A stretch of DNA of 35,923 nt from Anaerolineales bacterium (GTDB lineage Bacteria; Chloroflexota; Anaerolineae; Anaerolineales; E44-bin32), in assembly GCA_004376895.1 (NCBI GenBank), contig SOIH01000185.1, positions 1 through 35,923 on the forward strand, in the 5' to 3' direction. Shown here in pieces: positions 8,272 to 16,702 of this stretch (position 1 is the first letter of the stretch; every line of letters begins with the position of its first letter). The notes under the pieces are model-generated. The model ran no database searches. It was given only the letters and a program-made list of their open reading frames with translations, and was not told the DNA's origin. Position numbers and translations under genes: made by a program.

Positions 8272-9399
8272 ATGACAACTCTAGCCGAAGTGCTCGATGC
8301 GATGACCATCCCCGGAGAGCTTTACACGGCGCTCCCGAATGGGGACGTGCGCTGTTTCGCTTGTGGTCATCGCTGCCTGATTCGGGACGGTCGGCGCGGG
8401 GTATGCAAGGTCCGCTTCAACGATGGTGGAGAGTTGCGTGTTCCGTGGGGTTATGTCGCAGCTTTGCAGTGTGATCCCACCGAGAAAAAACCTTTCTACC
8501 ATCTTCTTCCGGGCTCAGATACGCTAACATTCGGGATGTTGGGCTGTGACTTCCACTGCTCCTATTGCCAGAACTGGGTCTCGTCACAAGCTTTGCGTGA
8601 TCCCGCCTCTGACGTCTCCGGAGCCTACCTGCGCCCAATCGAACCGTCCGAGATGATTGAGTACGGACTTAATATGGGGGCTCGGGTTGTGGCTTCTTCA
8701 TACAACGAGCCTTTGATCACTTCCGAATGGGCCGTCGCAGTATTCAAGGAGGCTGTGAAAGCAGGTTTGAAGTGCGCTTACGTCTCAAATGGAAACGCGA
8801 CACCGGAAGTGATTGATTATCTCAGCCCATATCTCAGCGGGTTTAAAATTGACCTCAAGACAATGCAGGACCGGAATTATCGTGAGTTGGGCGGTGTACT
8901 CCAACATGTGCTTGACAGCATCAAGTTGGCGCACGAACGGGGCCTCTGGGTGGAGGTTGTCACGCTTATCGTCCCGGGCTTCAACGACAGCACCGAGGAA
9001 TTAATGGAGGCGGCCAGGTTTATCGTCTCTGTGTCGCCGGATATTCCCTGGCATGTCACCGCATTCCACAAGAATTACCGGATGACCGATACGGAGGACA
9101 CCACTGTCGATATGCTGATCCGGGCGGCTGAGATTGGCCAGGAGGCCGGGTTGCAATATGTATATGCCGGGAACCTTCCGGGCCGGGTTGATCCTTATGA
9201 GGACACCACCTGCCCAACATGCCAACAGAGTCTGATCCGGCGTTATGGCTTTGTGATCCTGGATTATCAACTGACCGGGCAGGGAACTTGCCCACATTGT
9301 GGAATCACAATTCCCGGAATCTGGCCTGAGTCGGTCGATGAAGTGAGGTATGGTTCGGCAGCGGACCTGTTTTCAAGGCGACCGCGCATTGTCCCGTAG
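8272..9399 (+). CDS. amrS: AmmeMemoRadiSam-system radical SAM enzyme (PflA-like)
   Basis: 375 aa; CFACGHRC...GRRGVCKVRFN..., radical SAM GCDFHCSYCQNW, EPLITSEW, ...PGFNDS...DIPWHVTAFHKNYRM; C-terminal CPTCQQ/CPHCG. Confidence 0.9.
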   Translation: MTTLAEVLDAMTIPGELYTALPNGDVRCFACGHRCLIRDGRRGVCKVRFNDGGELRVPWGYVAALQCDPTEKKPFYHLLPGSDTLTFGMLGCDFHCSYCQNWVSSQALRDPASDVSGAYLRPIEPSEMIEYGLNMGARVVASSYNEPLITSEWAVAVFKEAVKAGLKCAYVSNGNATPEVIDYLSPYLSGFKIDLKTMQDRNYRELGGVLQHVLDSIKLAHERGLWVEVVTLIVPGFNDSTEELMEAARFIVSVSPDIPWHVTAFHKNYRMTDTEDTTVDMLIRAAEIGQEAGLQYVYAGNLPGRVDPYEDTTCPTCQQSLIRRYGFVILDYQLTGQGTCPHCGITIPGIWPESVDEVRYGSAADLFSRRPRIVP

Positions 9400-9444
9400 T
9401 ACGCCTTCGCAAATGTGGTGTTGGATCCCAGAGGAGCGTAACGG

Positions 9445-9747
9445 TTGGAAACCAAATTAATACTAACGTACGATCCAATACCGGAGCAGCGAGAGGCTTA
9501 TTTTCGTTATGTCCTGGGCGAGTTTGTGCCCACAATGGAGCAGATGGGTCTGAGGATGTGCGAATCTTGGCATACCGCTTACGGATCCTACCCTCTCAGG
9601 CTTCAAGGTTTCACAGCTGACGACAGCGATGCGATGGCAAGGATTCTGAACTCTCGAGACTTCAAGCAGCTTGAGGAACGGCTGCAGGAGTACGTGGTCA
9701 ATTACCGGCGACGCGTCGTCCCCCGTAAAAAAACTTTCCAGTTTTAG
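9445..9747 (+). CDS. Conserved hypothetical protein (100 aa; small dimeric alpha/beta-like)
   Basis: TTG start with GAGGAG SD; METKLILTYDPIPEQREAYFRYVLGEFVPTMEQMGLRMCESWHTAYGSYPLRLQGF... coherent protein. Confidence 0.7.
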   Translation: METKLILTYDPIPEQREAYFRYVLGEFVPTMEQMGLRMCESWHTAYGSYPLRLQGFTADDSDAMARILNSRDFKQLEERLQEYVVNYRRRVVPRKKTFQF

Positions 9748-9790
9748 TCACAAAAACAAGTAATTACTCAGGCCTCTCGCGGCATTGTCA

Positions 9791-9964
9791 GTCATTCTGA
9801 GTATCCCTTCGGCGTTGCTCCCCACTCCCTTCGGTCGGGGACTTCGCCCCCGATAAAACCGGGGACTTCGCGGGATAAATTCCTCGACGAAGAATCTCGC
9901 CTATCCACAGATGTCTTTTAGGCGTATCCGAGATCCTTCGCTCCCTGTGGTTAACCAGAATGAC
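9791..9964. repeat. Dispersed palindromic repeat, copy 1
   Basis: Starts gtcattctgagtatcccttcggcgttgctc (30 nt identical to copy 2), contains gaagaatctcg...cgagatccttcg, ends ccagaatgac (inverted end). Confidence 0.75.
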
Positions 9965-9991
9965 ATGCCTGAGTAGTTCAATAAAAAGATA

Positions 9992-10096
9992 TTACGGGAG
10001 ATGAGCAGGTGAAGAGAACAGTCCTTCCGGCGCCTTCGGCATCAACTGCTGACGAAGCGCCATCGCGAGGCGAATTATCCAGGGTAATATCTTCAT
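9992..10096 (-). CDS. Possible 34-aa small protein
   Basis: ATG at 10096 with SD AAGGTGATAAATATG; MKILPWIIRLAMALRQQLMPKAPEGLFSSPAHLP. Bracketed by a 10-bp inverted repeat (9986-9995/10084-10093). Confidence 0.25.
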   Translation of the reverse strand: MKILPWIIRLAMALRQQLMPKAPEGLFSSPAHLP

Positions 10097-10164
10097 ATTT
10101 ATCACCTTGCCGTTCTTGTTCTGTGTGCAATAGGCGCATGCATCCAGTCTGCATCCGAGTCGTC

Positions 10165-10194
10165 GGTGACAGCTTTCACAATGTGATGTATAAT
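10165..10194 (+). promoter_or_regulatory. Putative promoter GTGACA-N17-TATAAT overlapping a GTGA-N6-TCAC palindrome
   Basis: GTGACA 10166-10171, 17-nt spacer, TATAAT 10189-10194; ggtgacagctttcaca overlaps the -35. Confidence 0.5.
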
Positions 10195-10200
10195 TGCGCC

Positions 10201-10271
10201 GCCCTGGCCTATCGAACATCGCAGCTGCATTGAAACCAACCCTCACCAAAGCCCAGCCAGGGCTTTTTTTA
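10201..10271 (+). ncRNA. Candidate ~70-nt small RNA
   Basis: Begins about 7 nt after the -10; 5' end GCCCTGGC (10201-10208) is an exact reverse complement of GCCAGGGC (10256-10263); ends in T7. Confidence 0.4.
10248..10270 (+). terminator. Intrinsic terminator
   Basis: AAAGCCC-agcca-GGGCTTTTTTT. Confidence 0.75.
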
Positions 10272-10481
10272 TATTGCAGATTGACCTGCGTTCATCGGAA
10301 CGCAAGCTGAATCGGAATTGTTTCTCTTGTCTGGAGGAGATAGCCTGATCGCCGTAAGGCTGGCGTTGCCCGTCCTCATTCGCGCGAGGCGCCCATAAGA
10401 CCTATTGGTGTCCGTCAGGATTCTAGAGAGGGAATGCCCGCGCACAGGCGCGGTATTGCTGTTGTACGGGATAGAAAGAGA

Positions 10482-11672
10482 TCAGATAACGCCCAGTTCC
10501 TGGCCAACGCTCTTGAAGGCGGCGAGTCCTTTGTCGAGGTCCTCCCGGGAGTGCGCCGCAGAGATCATCACCCGGATTCGGGCCTTGCCGCGCGGGACAG
10601 TCGGAAAACCGAGAGCCATGGCGAAGATGCCCTCCTCGAAGAGTCGCCGGCTGAAATCCTGCGCCAGGGCTGCCTCGCCCAACATGATGGGTGTGATAGG
10701 CGTTGTGCTTAGGCCGGTATCGAAACCTATCTCCCGCATTGCGCGCTTGAAGTAGTCCGTGTTTTCCCAGAGTTTGTCGACCAGATCGGTGGACTCTTCG
10801 AGTAGATTCAGAGAGGCCAGGCAAGCGGCCACATCCGGGATGGTCATTGCCGAGGAGAACAGGAAAGGACGCCCGCGCTGCCGCAGCCAGTCCACGATTA
10901 TCTGGCTGCCCGCCACTACGCCGCCGACGACGCCGAAGGCTTTCGAAAGCGTGCCCATTTCGACGTCCACTTTGCCATGCAGATTGTAGTGATCAACGAT
11001 GCCGCGCCCGCCTTTACCGAGGACGCCCTCTCCATGGGCATCATCGACCATCAGCAAGGCATCGAAATCTTGGGCTACCCCGTATAGTTTATCGAGCGGA
11101 GCGACATCCCCATCCATGCTGAATACACCATCGGTGATGATCAATGAACGACGGTAGCCATCGTCCTTACTTTTTTCTATTTGCACCCGCAGGTCATCCG
11201 GATCGCAGTGCGCGTATCGGATGACCTTGGCGCGCGAAAGTCTGCAGCCGTCGATAATACTGGCATGATTGAGTTCGTCTGAATAAATCACGTCTTCCTT
11301 GGAGACAAGAGCGGGGATCGCGGCCAGGTTGGCGTTGAATCCGGATTGGAAAGTGACCGCCGCCTCTACGCCCTTGAATGCTGCTAGGCGGCGTTCAAGC
11401 TCAAGGTGGATGGCCATCGTGCCGGCGATTGGCCGCACGGCTCCCGGGCCAACCCCGAATTCGTCGATCGCCGCCTTGGCGCTCTCGACGAGAAAGGGGT
11501 GGTTGGCGAGACCAAGGTAGTTATTCGAACAAAAGTTAAGTACTTCCTTGCCGTCCACAACAAGCCAGGCGCCTTGAGGGGAACTCAAGGTGCGGATGTT
11601 GGTAAAGAGACCGGATTTCTTCAAGTTCGAGAGTTCATCCGCGATCCACTGGGTTCTTGATTCTTCTGACAT
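10482..11672 (-). CDS. kbl: Glycine C-acetyltransferase (2-amino-3-ketobutyrate CoA ligase)
   Basis: 396 aa alpha-oxoamine synthase; [52 protein letters not shown]. Confidence 0.93.
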   Translation of the reverse strand: MSEESRTQWIADELSNLKKSGLFTNIRTLSSPQGAWLVVDGKEVLNFCSNNYLGLANHPFLVESAKAAIDEFGVGPGAVRPIAGTMAIHLELERRLAAFKGVEAAVTFQSGFNANLAAIPALVSKEDVIYSDELNHASIIDGCRLSRAKVIRYAHCDPDDLRVQIEKSKDDGYRRSLIITDGVFSMDGDVAPLDKLYGVAQDFDALLMVDDAHGEGVLGKGGRGIVDHYNLHGKVDVEMGTLSKAFGVVGGVVAGSQIIVDWLRQRGRPFLFSSAMTIPDVAACLASLNLLEESTDLVDKLWENTDYFKRAMREIGFDTGLSTTPITPIMLGEAALAQDFSRRLFEEGIFAMALGFPTVPRGKARIRVMISAAHSREDLDKGLAAFKSVGQELGVI

Positions 11673-11685
11673 TGATCTCCTCGCG

Positions 11686-11958
11686 TTAATTATTTGGTGC
11701 TTCTTCCATCGCGGAAGTGATGATCAGCGCTTCCTTTCGGTCATGCGAGAGGCGCTTTATCCTTAGTTCGCGGCGTTGTGCTGCGGACCGATCGGGCTGG
11801 CGCTCTGTATAAACGAGCTGTAAGGGGCGTCGTGAGCGCGTGTAACGTGCGCCTCGGCCAGCGCTGTGTTCCTTCAGACGACGGGTGGGATTCGTTGACC
11901 AGCCTGTGTAGAACGATCCGTCGGCGCATTCGATGATGTAACAGAAATACTCGGACAC
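11686..11958 (-). CDS. GIY-YIG nuclease superfamily protein (UPF0213-like)
   Basis: From GTG at 11958: [50 protein letters not shown]... Confidence 0.9.
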   Translation of the reverse strand: MSEYFCYIIECADGSFYTGWSTNPTRRLKEHSAGRGARYTRSRRPLQLVYTERQPDRSAAQRRELRIKRLSHDRKEALIITSAMEEAPNN

Positions 11959-12137
11959 GGGGGCATTATACGTCTCCCTGCACAAGTGACCAAATCCAGG
12001 GGGAGCCCCTCGAAGGGTATGTTTGTATGACCGAAGTTGATGGGAGGATTTCGAGATTGCCATCGAGCAGCCACTGCGCTTGAGAATGTGGTCTCAAGGG
12101 CATGTGCAGCGATATATGGCTATTTTCTCTCAGGTAC

Positions 12138-13127
12138 CTACTTGCCCTCGCTTGGTTTCGCTCGGCGAAAGCCGAGCAAATTTGCAAAGATCCCGGCCGA
12201 TGTAATTCTCTCCGCCGGTCGCAGCTCAGCGCTGGCCCAATCGTTCTGTTCACGCGCTCGAATCCAGGATTGGTGCGCGCGATCGGCTTCCTTTAGATAG
12301 TCAGATATTCCCGGTCCATCTTCTTCCGCCAGCACCTCGCGCAGGTCATGCAATTCTTGGATGAATTGGTCGAGTTTATCGAGGACTTTCTGTCGATTCA
12401 AAATCAAACGCTTCTCAAAGACAGTTAACGGAATAGTACTGCATAAGCTCGTCGCATGCGCGAAGTTGCGACCGGCTACGCGCTGGAGCTCCTTCCAGGA
12501 TGTGGAGTGTGCGGCTGCCTGAAGAAGTGCGGCGCTTAGCAGGACTGGGAGCTCCTCCGTGGATGCCAGCGTGGCATCGTGCTCGTGCAAGTCGATGAAG
12601 AAAGGGGTGGCTTCGATGATTGATGCCAGGTTAACCGCCACAGCCAAAGCGATTTCCGAGGCATTGAGCGGAGCGATGATAGCGAGCATTCCATCCGCGT
12701 AGAGATCCGCGCGAGGCTCTTCTGATGGCGCTCCCCCGCTCGTCAGGCTTGATGGACCGACGATGGGTGTAGCGCCGATGTACGATCTCCCTTCAGGAAG
12801 ATATTCCTCTGCCCACTTAAAGAAAGGTGCCTTTACTTGAGCAGTCTCTATGATGACGGCGCCCTCTTTAGTTTTTGCCCCGAGATGTTCAAGGTAGACC
12901 TCAACTTCGTCTATGGGAAGGGAGAAGATCACGATGTCTGCGCTCGCGATCGATTTTCGGGGATGAGATACAAGGCGATCGACAGCGCCAGCCTTTTCGG
13001 CGCGCTTTGAAAGAAGCCGATCGGGATCAAATCCGATTCGAACGATATCGCCATCTGCGTCATTGAGCGCCATACCGAGTGAGGCGCCAACCTGATCCAA
13101 ACCGATGAGTAGTATTTCGTATGCCAT
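12138..13127 (-). CDS. Prephenate dehydrogenase-family (TyrA-like) NAD(P)-binding protein
   Basis: 329 aa; ILLIGLDQVGASLGMAL..., SADIVIFSLPIDEVEVYLEHL...GATPIVGPS; SD GAGGT. Confidence 0.75.
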   Translation of the reverse strand: MAYEILLIGLDQVGASLGMALNDADGDIVRIGFDPDRLLSKRAEKAGAVDRLVSHPRKSIASADIVIFSLPIDEVEVYLEHLGAKTKEGAVIIETAQVKAPFFKWAEEYLPEGRSYIGATPIVGPSSLTSGGAPSEEPRADLYADGMLAIIAPLNASEIALAVAVNLASIIEATPFFIDLHEHDATLASTEELPVLLSAALLQAAAHSTSWKELQRVAGRNFAHATSLCSTIPLTVFEKRLILNRQKVLDKLDQFIQELHDLREVLAEEDGPGISDYLKEADRAHQSWIRAREQNDWASAELRPAERITSAGIFANLLGFRRAKPSEGK

Positions 13128-13136
13128 TTTGATACC

Positions 13137-13655
13137 TCAATTCATCCCGTCGGCTGCTTGCAGCCGTTTAATGAGTTCCTGAACATTCTTCCTAATGGAT
13201 GGTAGCGCATGCTCTTGATGGTAGCGAATAAGGGTGACCAGCGTTTCTGAGCCGCCCTCTTGTTGGACCAATGCAGCCCCCCACTCGGGGTGCTGGAGTG
13301 CGACGACGAATGGTTTTCGCCAGCCGCGCGGTTCACCCTGGCCCCAATTTAATACCTGATTTGGGAGTATCTGGTTCGTTACCACAACTAGAGAACGCTC
13401 CCAGGCTCGCAGCGAATTCTGGGACTTTCCCACATCATGCAACAGAGCAGCCATCAAGAGGTCCGAATTCTCCTCCCCTTGGTCAACCAGCGTCTGAAAC
13501 ACCCGAATACCGTGAGATTGATCTGGGTCACTCATCCGGAAAAAGAGCGCAGCCAAAGACGGATCGAGTATCTTAAAGACGAACCTTCTATGATCTCGCT
13601 TTCGTTTGGCGGTGAGCAGGTGTCGGAATTGACCCGCTCGATAAGATATTCCCAT
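13137..13655 (-). CDS. HD-domain protein
   Basis: 172 aa; SHGIRVFQTLVDQGEENSDLLMAALLHDVGKSQN. Confidence 0.85.
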   Translation of the reverse strand: MGISYRAGQFRHLLTAKRKRDHRRFVFKILDPSLAALFFRMSDPDQSHGIRVFQTLVDQGEENSDLLMAALLHDVGKSQNSLRAWERSLVVVTNQILPNQVLNWGQGEPRGWRKPFVVALQHPEWGAALVQQEGGSETLVTLIRYHQEHALPSIRKNVQELIKRLQAADGMN

Positions 13656-13658
13656 ATG

Positions 13659-14285
13659 CTAGAGGACGAGCAGCCTCATGATGCTCATTGCGGGTTTCAG
13701 CACAACGACCCCGAGGATATCTAAACTTCCAAAGCTCCCAAGGATGATTAAACCCATCAGGATATACATCCCATAGGGTCGTATCTGCAGCAGGATCTCC
13801 TGACCGCGCGGCGGGAGGAAAAAATCGAGAATTTTCTCTCCATCGAGCGGAAAAATCGGAAGGAGGTTGAAGAAAAGCAGGATTAGATTGATCCAGATGA
13901 ATTCCACAAAGAATTGGGAGAGGAAGGATGAGGATGTAACTGAGATCAGTCCAGCCCGAATCGGGATCGTGGCGACAATGGCGAGCAAGAGATTTGAGAA
14001 TGGGCCCGCGCCGGCGACGATCATTAACCCGGCTGGAGATCTGCGCCGAATGGCGTATGGATTGATTTGTACAGGGCGAGCCCAACCGAAGCCGGCGATA
14101 ATGAGCATCAACGAACCTACCGGATCGAGATGAACGAGGGGATTAAGCGTAAGCCGACCTTGCAGACGGGGTGTGTCGTCTCCGAATTGGTCGGCAGCCA
14201 GGGCATGTGAAAACTCATGCACAGTAAAGGCAATTACCAGTGTTAAAACACGTGAAATTAACGTAGTAAGCGATAAACCCAACAT
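13659..14285 (-). CDS. Site-2 protease family (M50) membrane metalloprotease
   Basis: 208 aa; HEFSHALAAD (HExxH), GPFSNLLLA, FNLLPIFPLDGEKIL. Confidence 0.93.
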   Translation of the reverse strand: MLGLSLTTLISRVLTLVIAFTVHEFSHALAADQFGDDTPRLQGRLTLNPLVHLDPVGSLMLIIAGFGWARPVQINPYAIRRRSPAGLMIVAGAGPFSNLLLAIVATIPIRAGLISVTSSSFLSQFFVEFIWINLILLFFNLLPIFPLDGEKILDFFLPPRGQEILLQIRPYGMYILMGLIILGSFGSLDILGVVVLKPAMSIMRLLVL

Positions 14286-14456
14286 GACGGACGGATTATA
14301 CCATTTAGGCGGGTGTTATAATCCGGCTCCCTGGGGATAATCCGTGTGTGTATTTAGCCATTTGTCTACCCTATGACGAGTCTGCAATAGACTTCATGGG
14401 TGGAGAACCGGAACAATCTTGATTGAGCTCTCAGGACCAAGTATCAGCGAGTCTTT

Positions 14457-14657
14457 ATGCTCCCAGAAATCCAATTGGACGATGTAATTCGCCTGCGCAA
14501 GCCACATCCCTGCGGCGGCACGGATTGGATTGTGGTGCGTATCGGTGCGGATATCGGGCTGAAATGTCTGGGCTGCGGTCGCAGGATTCTGCTTCCACGG
14601 AGAGAGGTCGCGCGTAGAATGAAAAAGCGCCTCCCCAGAGATGAGGAGAACGCTTAG
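14457..14657 (+). CDS. DUF951-family protein
   Basis: 66 aa; [40 protein letters not shown]. Confidence 0.9.
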   Translation: MLPEIQLDDVIRLRKPHPCGGTDWIVVRIGADIGLKCLGCGRRILLPRREVARRMKKRLPRDEENA

Positions 14658-14720
14658 TTGTGAGCGGGGCATTGATCAGTTAAGCAGCGATTTACTCGCC
14701 CTTAGCCGGGACAGGCGGGC

Positions 14721-14864
14721 TCAGATTGCGGCAACCACGGTGCTGAACATGTTTCCCACAGCAGAGCCAAAAAGGGCCACAATGATGACGACGATAATCG
14801 CAACGAGCACGAGTATCATGGCGTACTCAACCAGCCCCTGTCCCCTTTGATAGAGATGATTCAT
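14721..14864 (-). CDS. Flp-family type IVb pilin
   Basis: 47 aa, absent from the ORF track: MNHLYQRGQGLVEYAMILVLVAIIVVIIVALFGSAVGNMFSTVVAAI; SD GGAGA; GQGLVEYAMILVLVAI is a class Flp pilin segment. Confidence 0.88.
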   Translation of the reverse strand: MNHLYQRGQGLVEYAMILVLVAIIVVIIVALFGSAVGNMFSTVVAAI

Positions 14865-14997
14865 AGATGTCTCCAAATAATATAAGCAATAATATAACTA
14901 AGTATAGGGCAGGTTATATGAAACCAACAATAGCCCCGCGGTCCAGCGACGATAAATTTTGGTTTCTAGCTTGCGAAGCTAGCCGAAAGGTGCTCTC

Positions 14998-15318
14998 ATG
15001 CACAAACTCATGATCCTTTTTAAGCGATCTGCAGACTCTCTTGATATGGAGACACGGTGGAGTAATGAGTTTGTGAAGCGGGCCGAGGCGATGCCGGGTC
15101 TTCGCCGGGTAAGTGTGAGCCGTGTAACCGGAGGACTCTCGGGGGAAGTGGATTTGCACATGGTGCACGAGTTCTATTTCGACGATTTACAGGCGCTGCA
15201 ACAAGCGCTCGCCTCGCCTGAAGGCCAGATCGCGGGCAAGGCGCTGATGTCCTTCGCGTCGGAGCACGTGACCTTGTGCTTTGCTGAATCCATGGAGGAG
15301 GCTCGCGGAGAAAATTGA
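14998..15318 (+). CDS. EthD-like family protein
   Basis: 106 aa; MHKLMILFKRSADSLDMETRWSNEFVKRAEAMPGLRRVSVSRVTGG...YFDDLQALQQALASPEGQIAG; SD AAAGGTG. Confidence 0.8.
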   Translation: MHKLMILFKRSADSLDMETRWSNEFVKRAEAMPGLRRVSVSRVTGGLSGEVDLHMVHEFYFDDLQALQQALASPEGQIAGKALMSFASEHVTLCFAESMEEARGEN

Positions 15319-15409
15319 CCTGCCGCAGAATTGGAATGGCCAATCGCCTATTAATGGATCATCACTTATATGTACACAGCTTATCAACCCCAGGAAAAGG
15401 AATTTTAAT

Positions 15410-15889
15410 GTGCTTTCGCCTTCGGATTTAGCACATTTTCTCCGTGAACGGGGATTGCGCGCCGAGCTTCTAACTCTGCCAATGGAGACGCCTACTGTCG
15501 AGGCCGCGGCAGAGGCCGTGGGGACATCGTCAGAAAAGATTGTCAAATCAGTGCTCTTTATGGTTGACGACCGACCGGTGCTGGCTATCACCTCAGGCTC
15601 AAGACGGATCGACCGCAGACGGATAGCAAAAAGCTTCGGCGTGGGTCGTAAACGGGTACGACTTGCCGACGAGAACCAGGTCCAGACCGCAACCGGCTAC
15701 CCCGTAGGCGCAGTGCCTCCATTTGGTCATCCCGAGCCGCTGCTGACAATCATCGACCCCGGCCTCCTGGTGCACGATGTGGTCTACGCTGGAGGAGGAG
15801 CGAGCGATCATTTGATCAGAGTGGAGACGGTGGAAATCCTGCGCGTTACGCAGGGCGAGGTGCTGGAGCTGATAGATCGATCGGTATAG
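15410..15889 (+). CDS. YbaK/EbsC (aminoacyl-tRNA deacylase-like) protein
   Basis: GTG start with AAAAGGA SD; VGTSSEKIVKSVLFMVDDRPVLAITSGSRRID...GYPVGAVPPFGH. Confidence 0.88.
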   Translation: MLSPSDLAHFLRERGLRAELLTLPMETPTVEAAAEAVGTSSEKIVKSVLFMVDDRPVLAITSGSRRIDRRRIAKSFGVGRKRVRLADENQVQTATGYPVGAVPPFGHPEPLLTIIDPGLLVHDVVYAGGGASDHLIRVETVEILRVTQGEVLELIDRSV

Positions 15890-15929
15890 TGAGCCCTATT
15901 GGGGCATAGAGTTAGGTGCAAGTGAAAAT

Positions 15930-16667
15930 GTGAACGGGATGGGGTTAGGCGACAGGAAAAAGAGCATCGGTTGGGGCTTGTCGATTTTGGCAGTTATCGC
16001 CATAGTCGGCGGTTATTTGATCTTCCAGCGCATTCGCCCATCCACGGTTCGTCTTAAGCGATTACGTCAATTTTGGATTGACCCAACCACCCATACTGAA
16101 TGGATGATTTATTCTGGCGAGCGATGCGGAAATGCGCCTTTTATCATGCCGACGGATGGTTTAATCGGGTTCTTCTGGGGGGATTCCTTCGCGCCCGGTC
16201 ATACCCATCAGGGGATCGACATCTTCGGTCCCAGCGGTCCTGACGGACTGGGCCAGACAGCGGTCGTCGCTGCCCATGACGGCTATCTCACTCGGCTTCC
16301 AGAGTGGCGCTCCTCCGTAATTATCCGCATCCCATCTGACCCTCTTCGACCGGAAAGGCAGATCTGGATATATTACACACACCTGGCGGACGCCGAGGGC
16401 AGCTCGTTTATCGTGGAGGATTTTCCGCAGGGAACAATGGATGTTTTTGTGAAGGCTGGAACCCTCCTGGGGTATCAAGGGAATTACTCCGCAGATCCAA
16501 ATAACCCCACTGGCATGCATCTGCACTTTTCGATCGTAAAAGATGACGGTCACGGACAGTTCTTGAACGAACTCGAGATCGATAATACGCTCGATCCCAG
16601 CCCCTACTTGGGTATCGAAGTGAACGTTAACCGCGCGGGAGATCAGCCCGCAGTGTGTGATCATTAG
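15930..16667 (+). CDS. Membrane-anchored M23-family peptidase
   Basis: 245 aa; N-terminal TM; GHTHQGIDIFGP ... HAHLADAEG-like (YYTHLADAEG), PTGMHLHFSI. Confidence 0.85.
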   Translation: MNGMGLGDRKKSIGWGLSILAVIAIVGGYLIFQRIRPSTVRLKRLRQFWIDPTTHTEWMIYSGERCGNAPFIMPTDGLIGFFWGDSFAPGHTHQGIDIFGPSGPDGLGQTAVVAAHDGYLTRLPEWRSSVIIRIPSDPLRPERQIWIYYTHLADAEGSSFIVEDFPQGTMDVFVKAGTLLGYQGNYSADPNNPTGMHLHFSIVKDDGHGQFLNELEIDNTLDPSPYLGIEVNVNRAGDQPAVCDH

Positions 16668-16702
16668 TTCACGGGACCCGTGATGACATTCGGTCCTCGA
16701 AA

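Noticed and set aside
10423-10824. 133-aa minus ORF
   Set aside because: Off-frame overlap with kbl.
12160-12177. GCTCGGC-gaaa-GCCGAGC hairpin
   Set aside because: Lies inside the 3' end of the TyrA-like gene with no U-tract on either strand; insufficient for a terminator or RNA element call.
14966-14982. CTAGCTT-gcg-AAGCTAG hairpin before the EthD gene
   Set aside because: Short AT-rich stem just upstream of the SD; too weak on its own to call regulatory.
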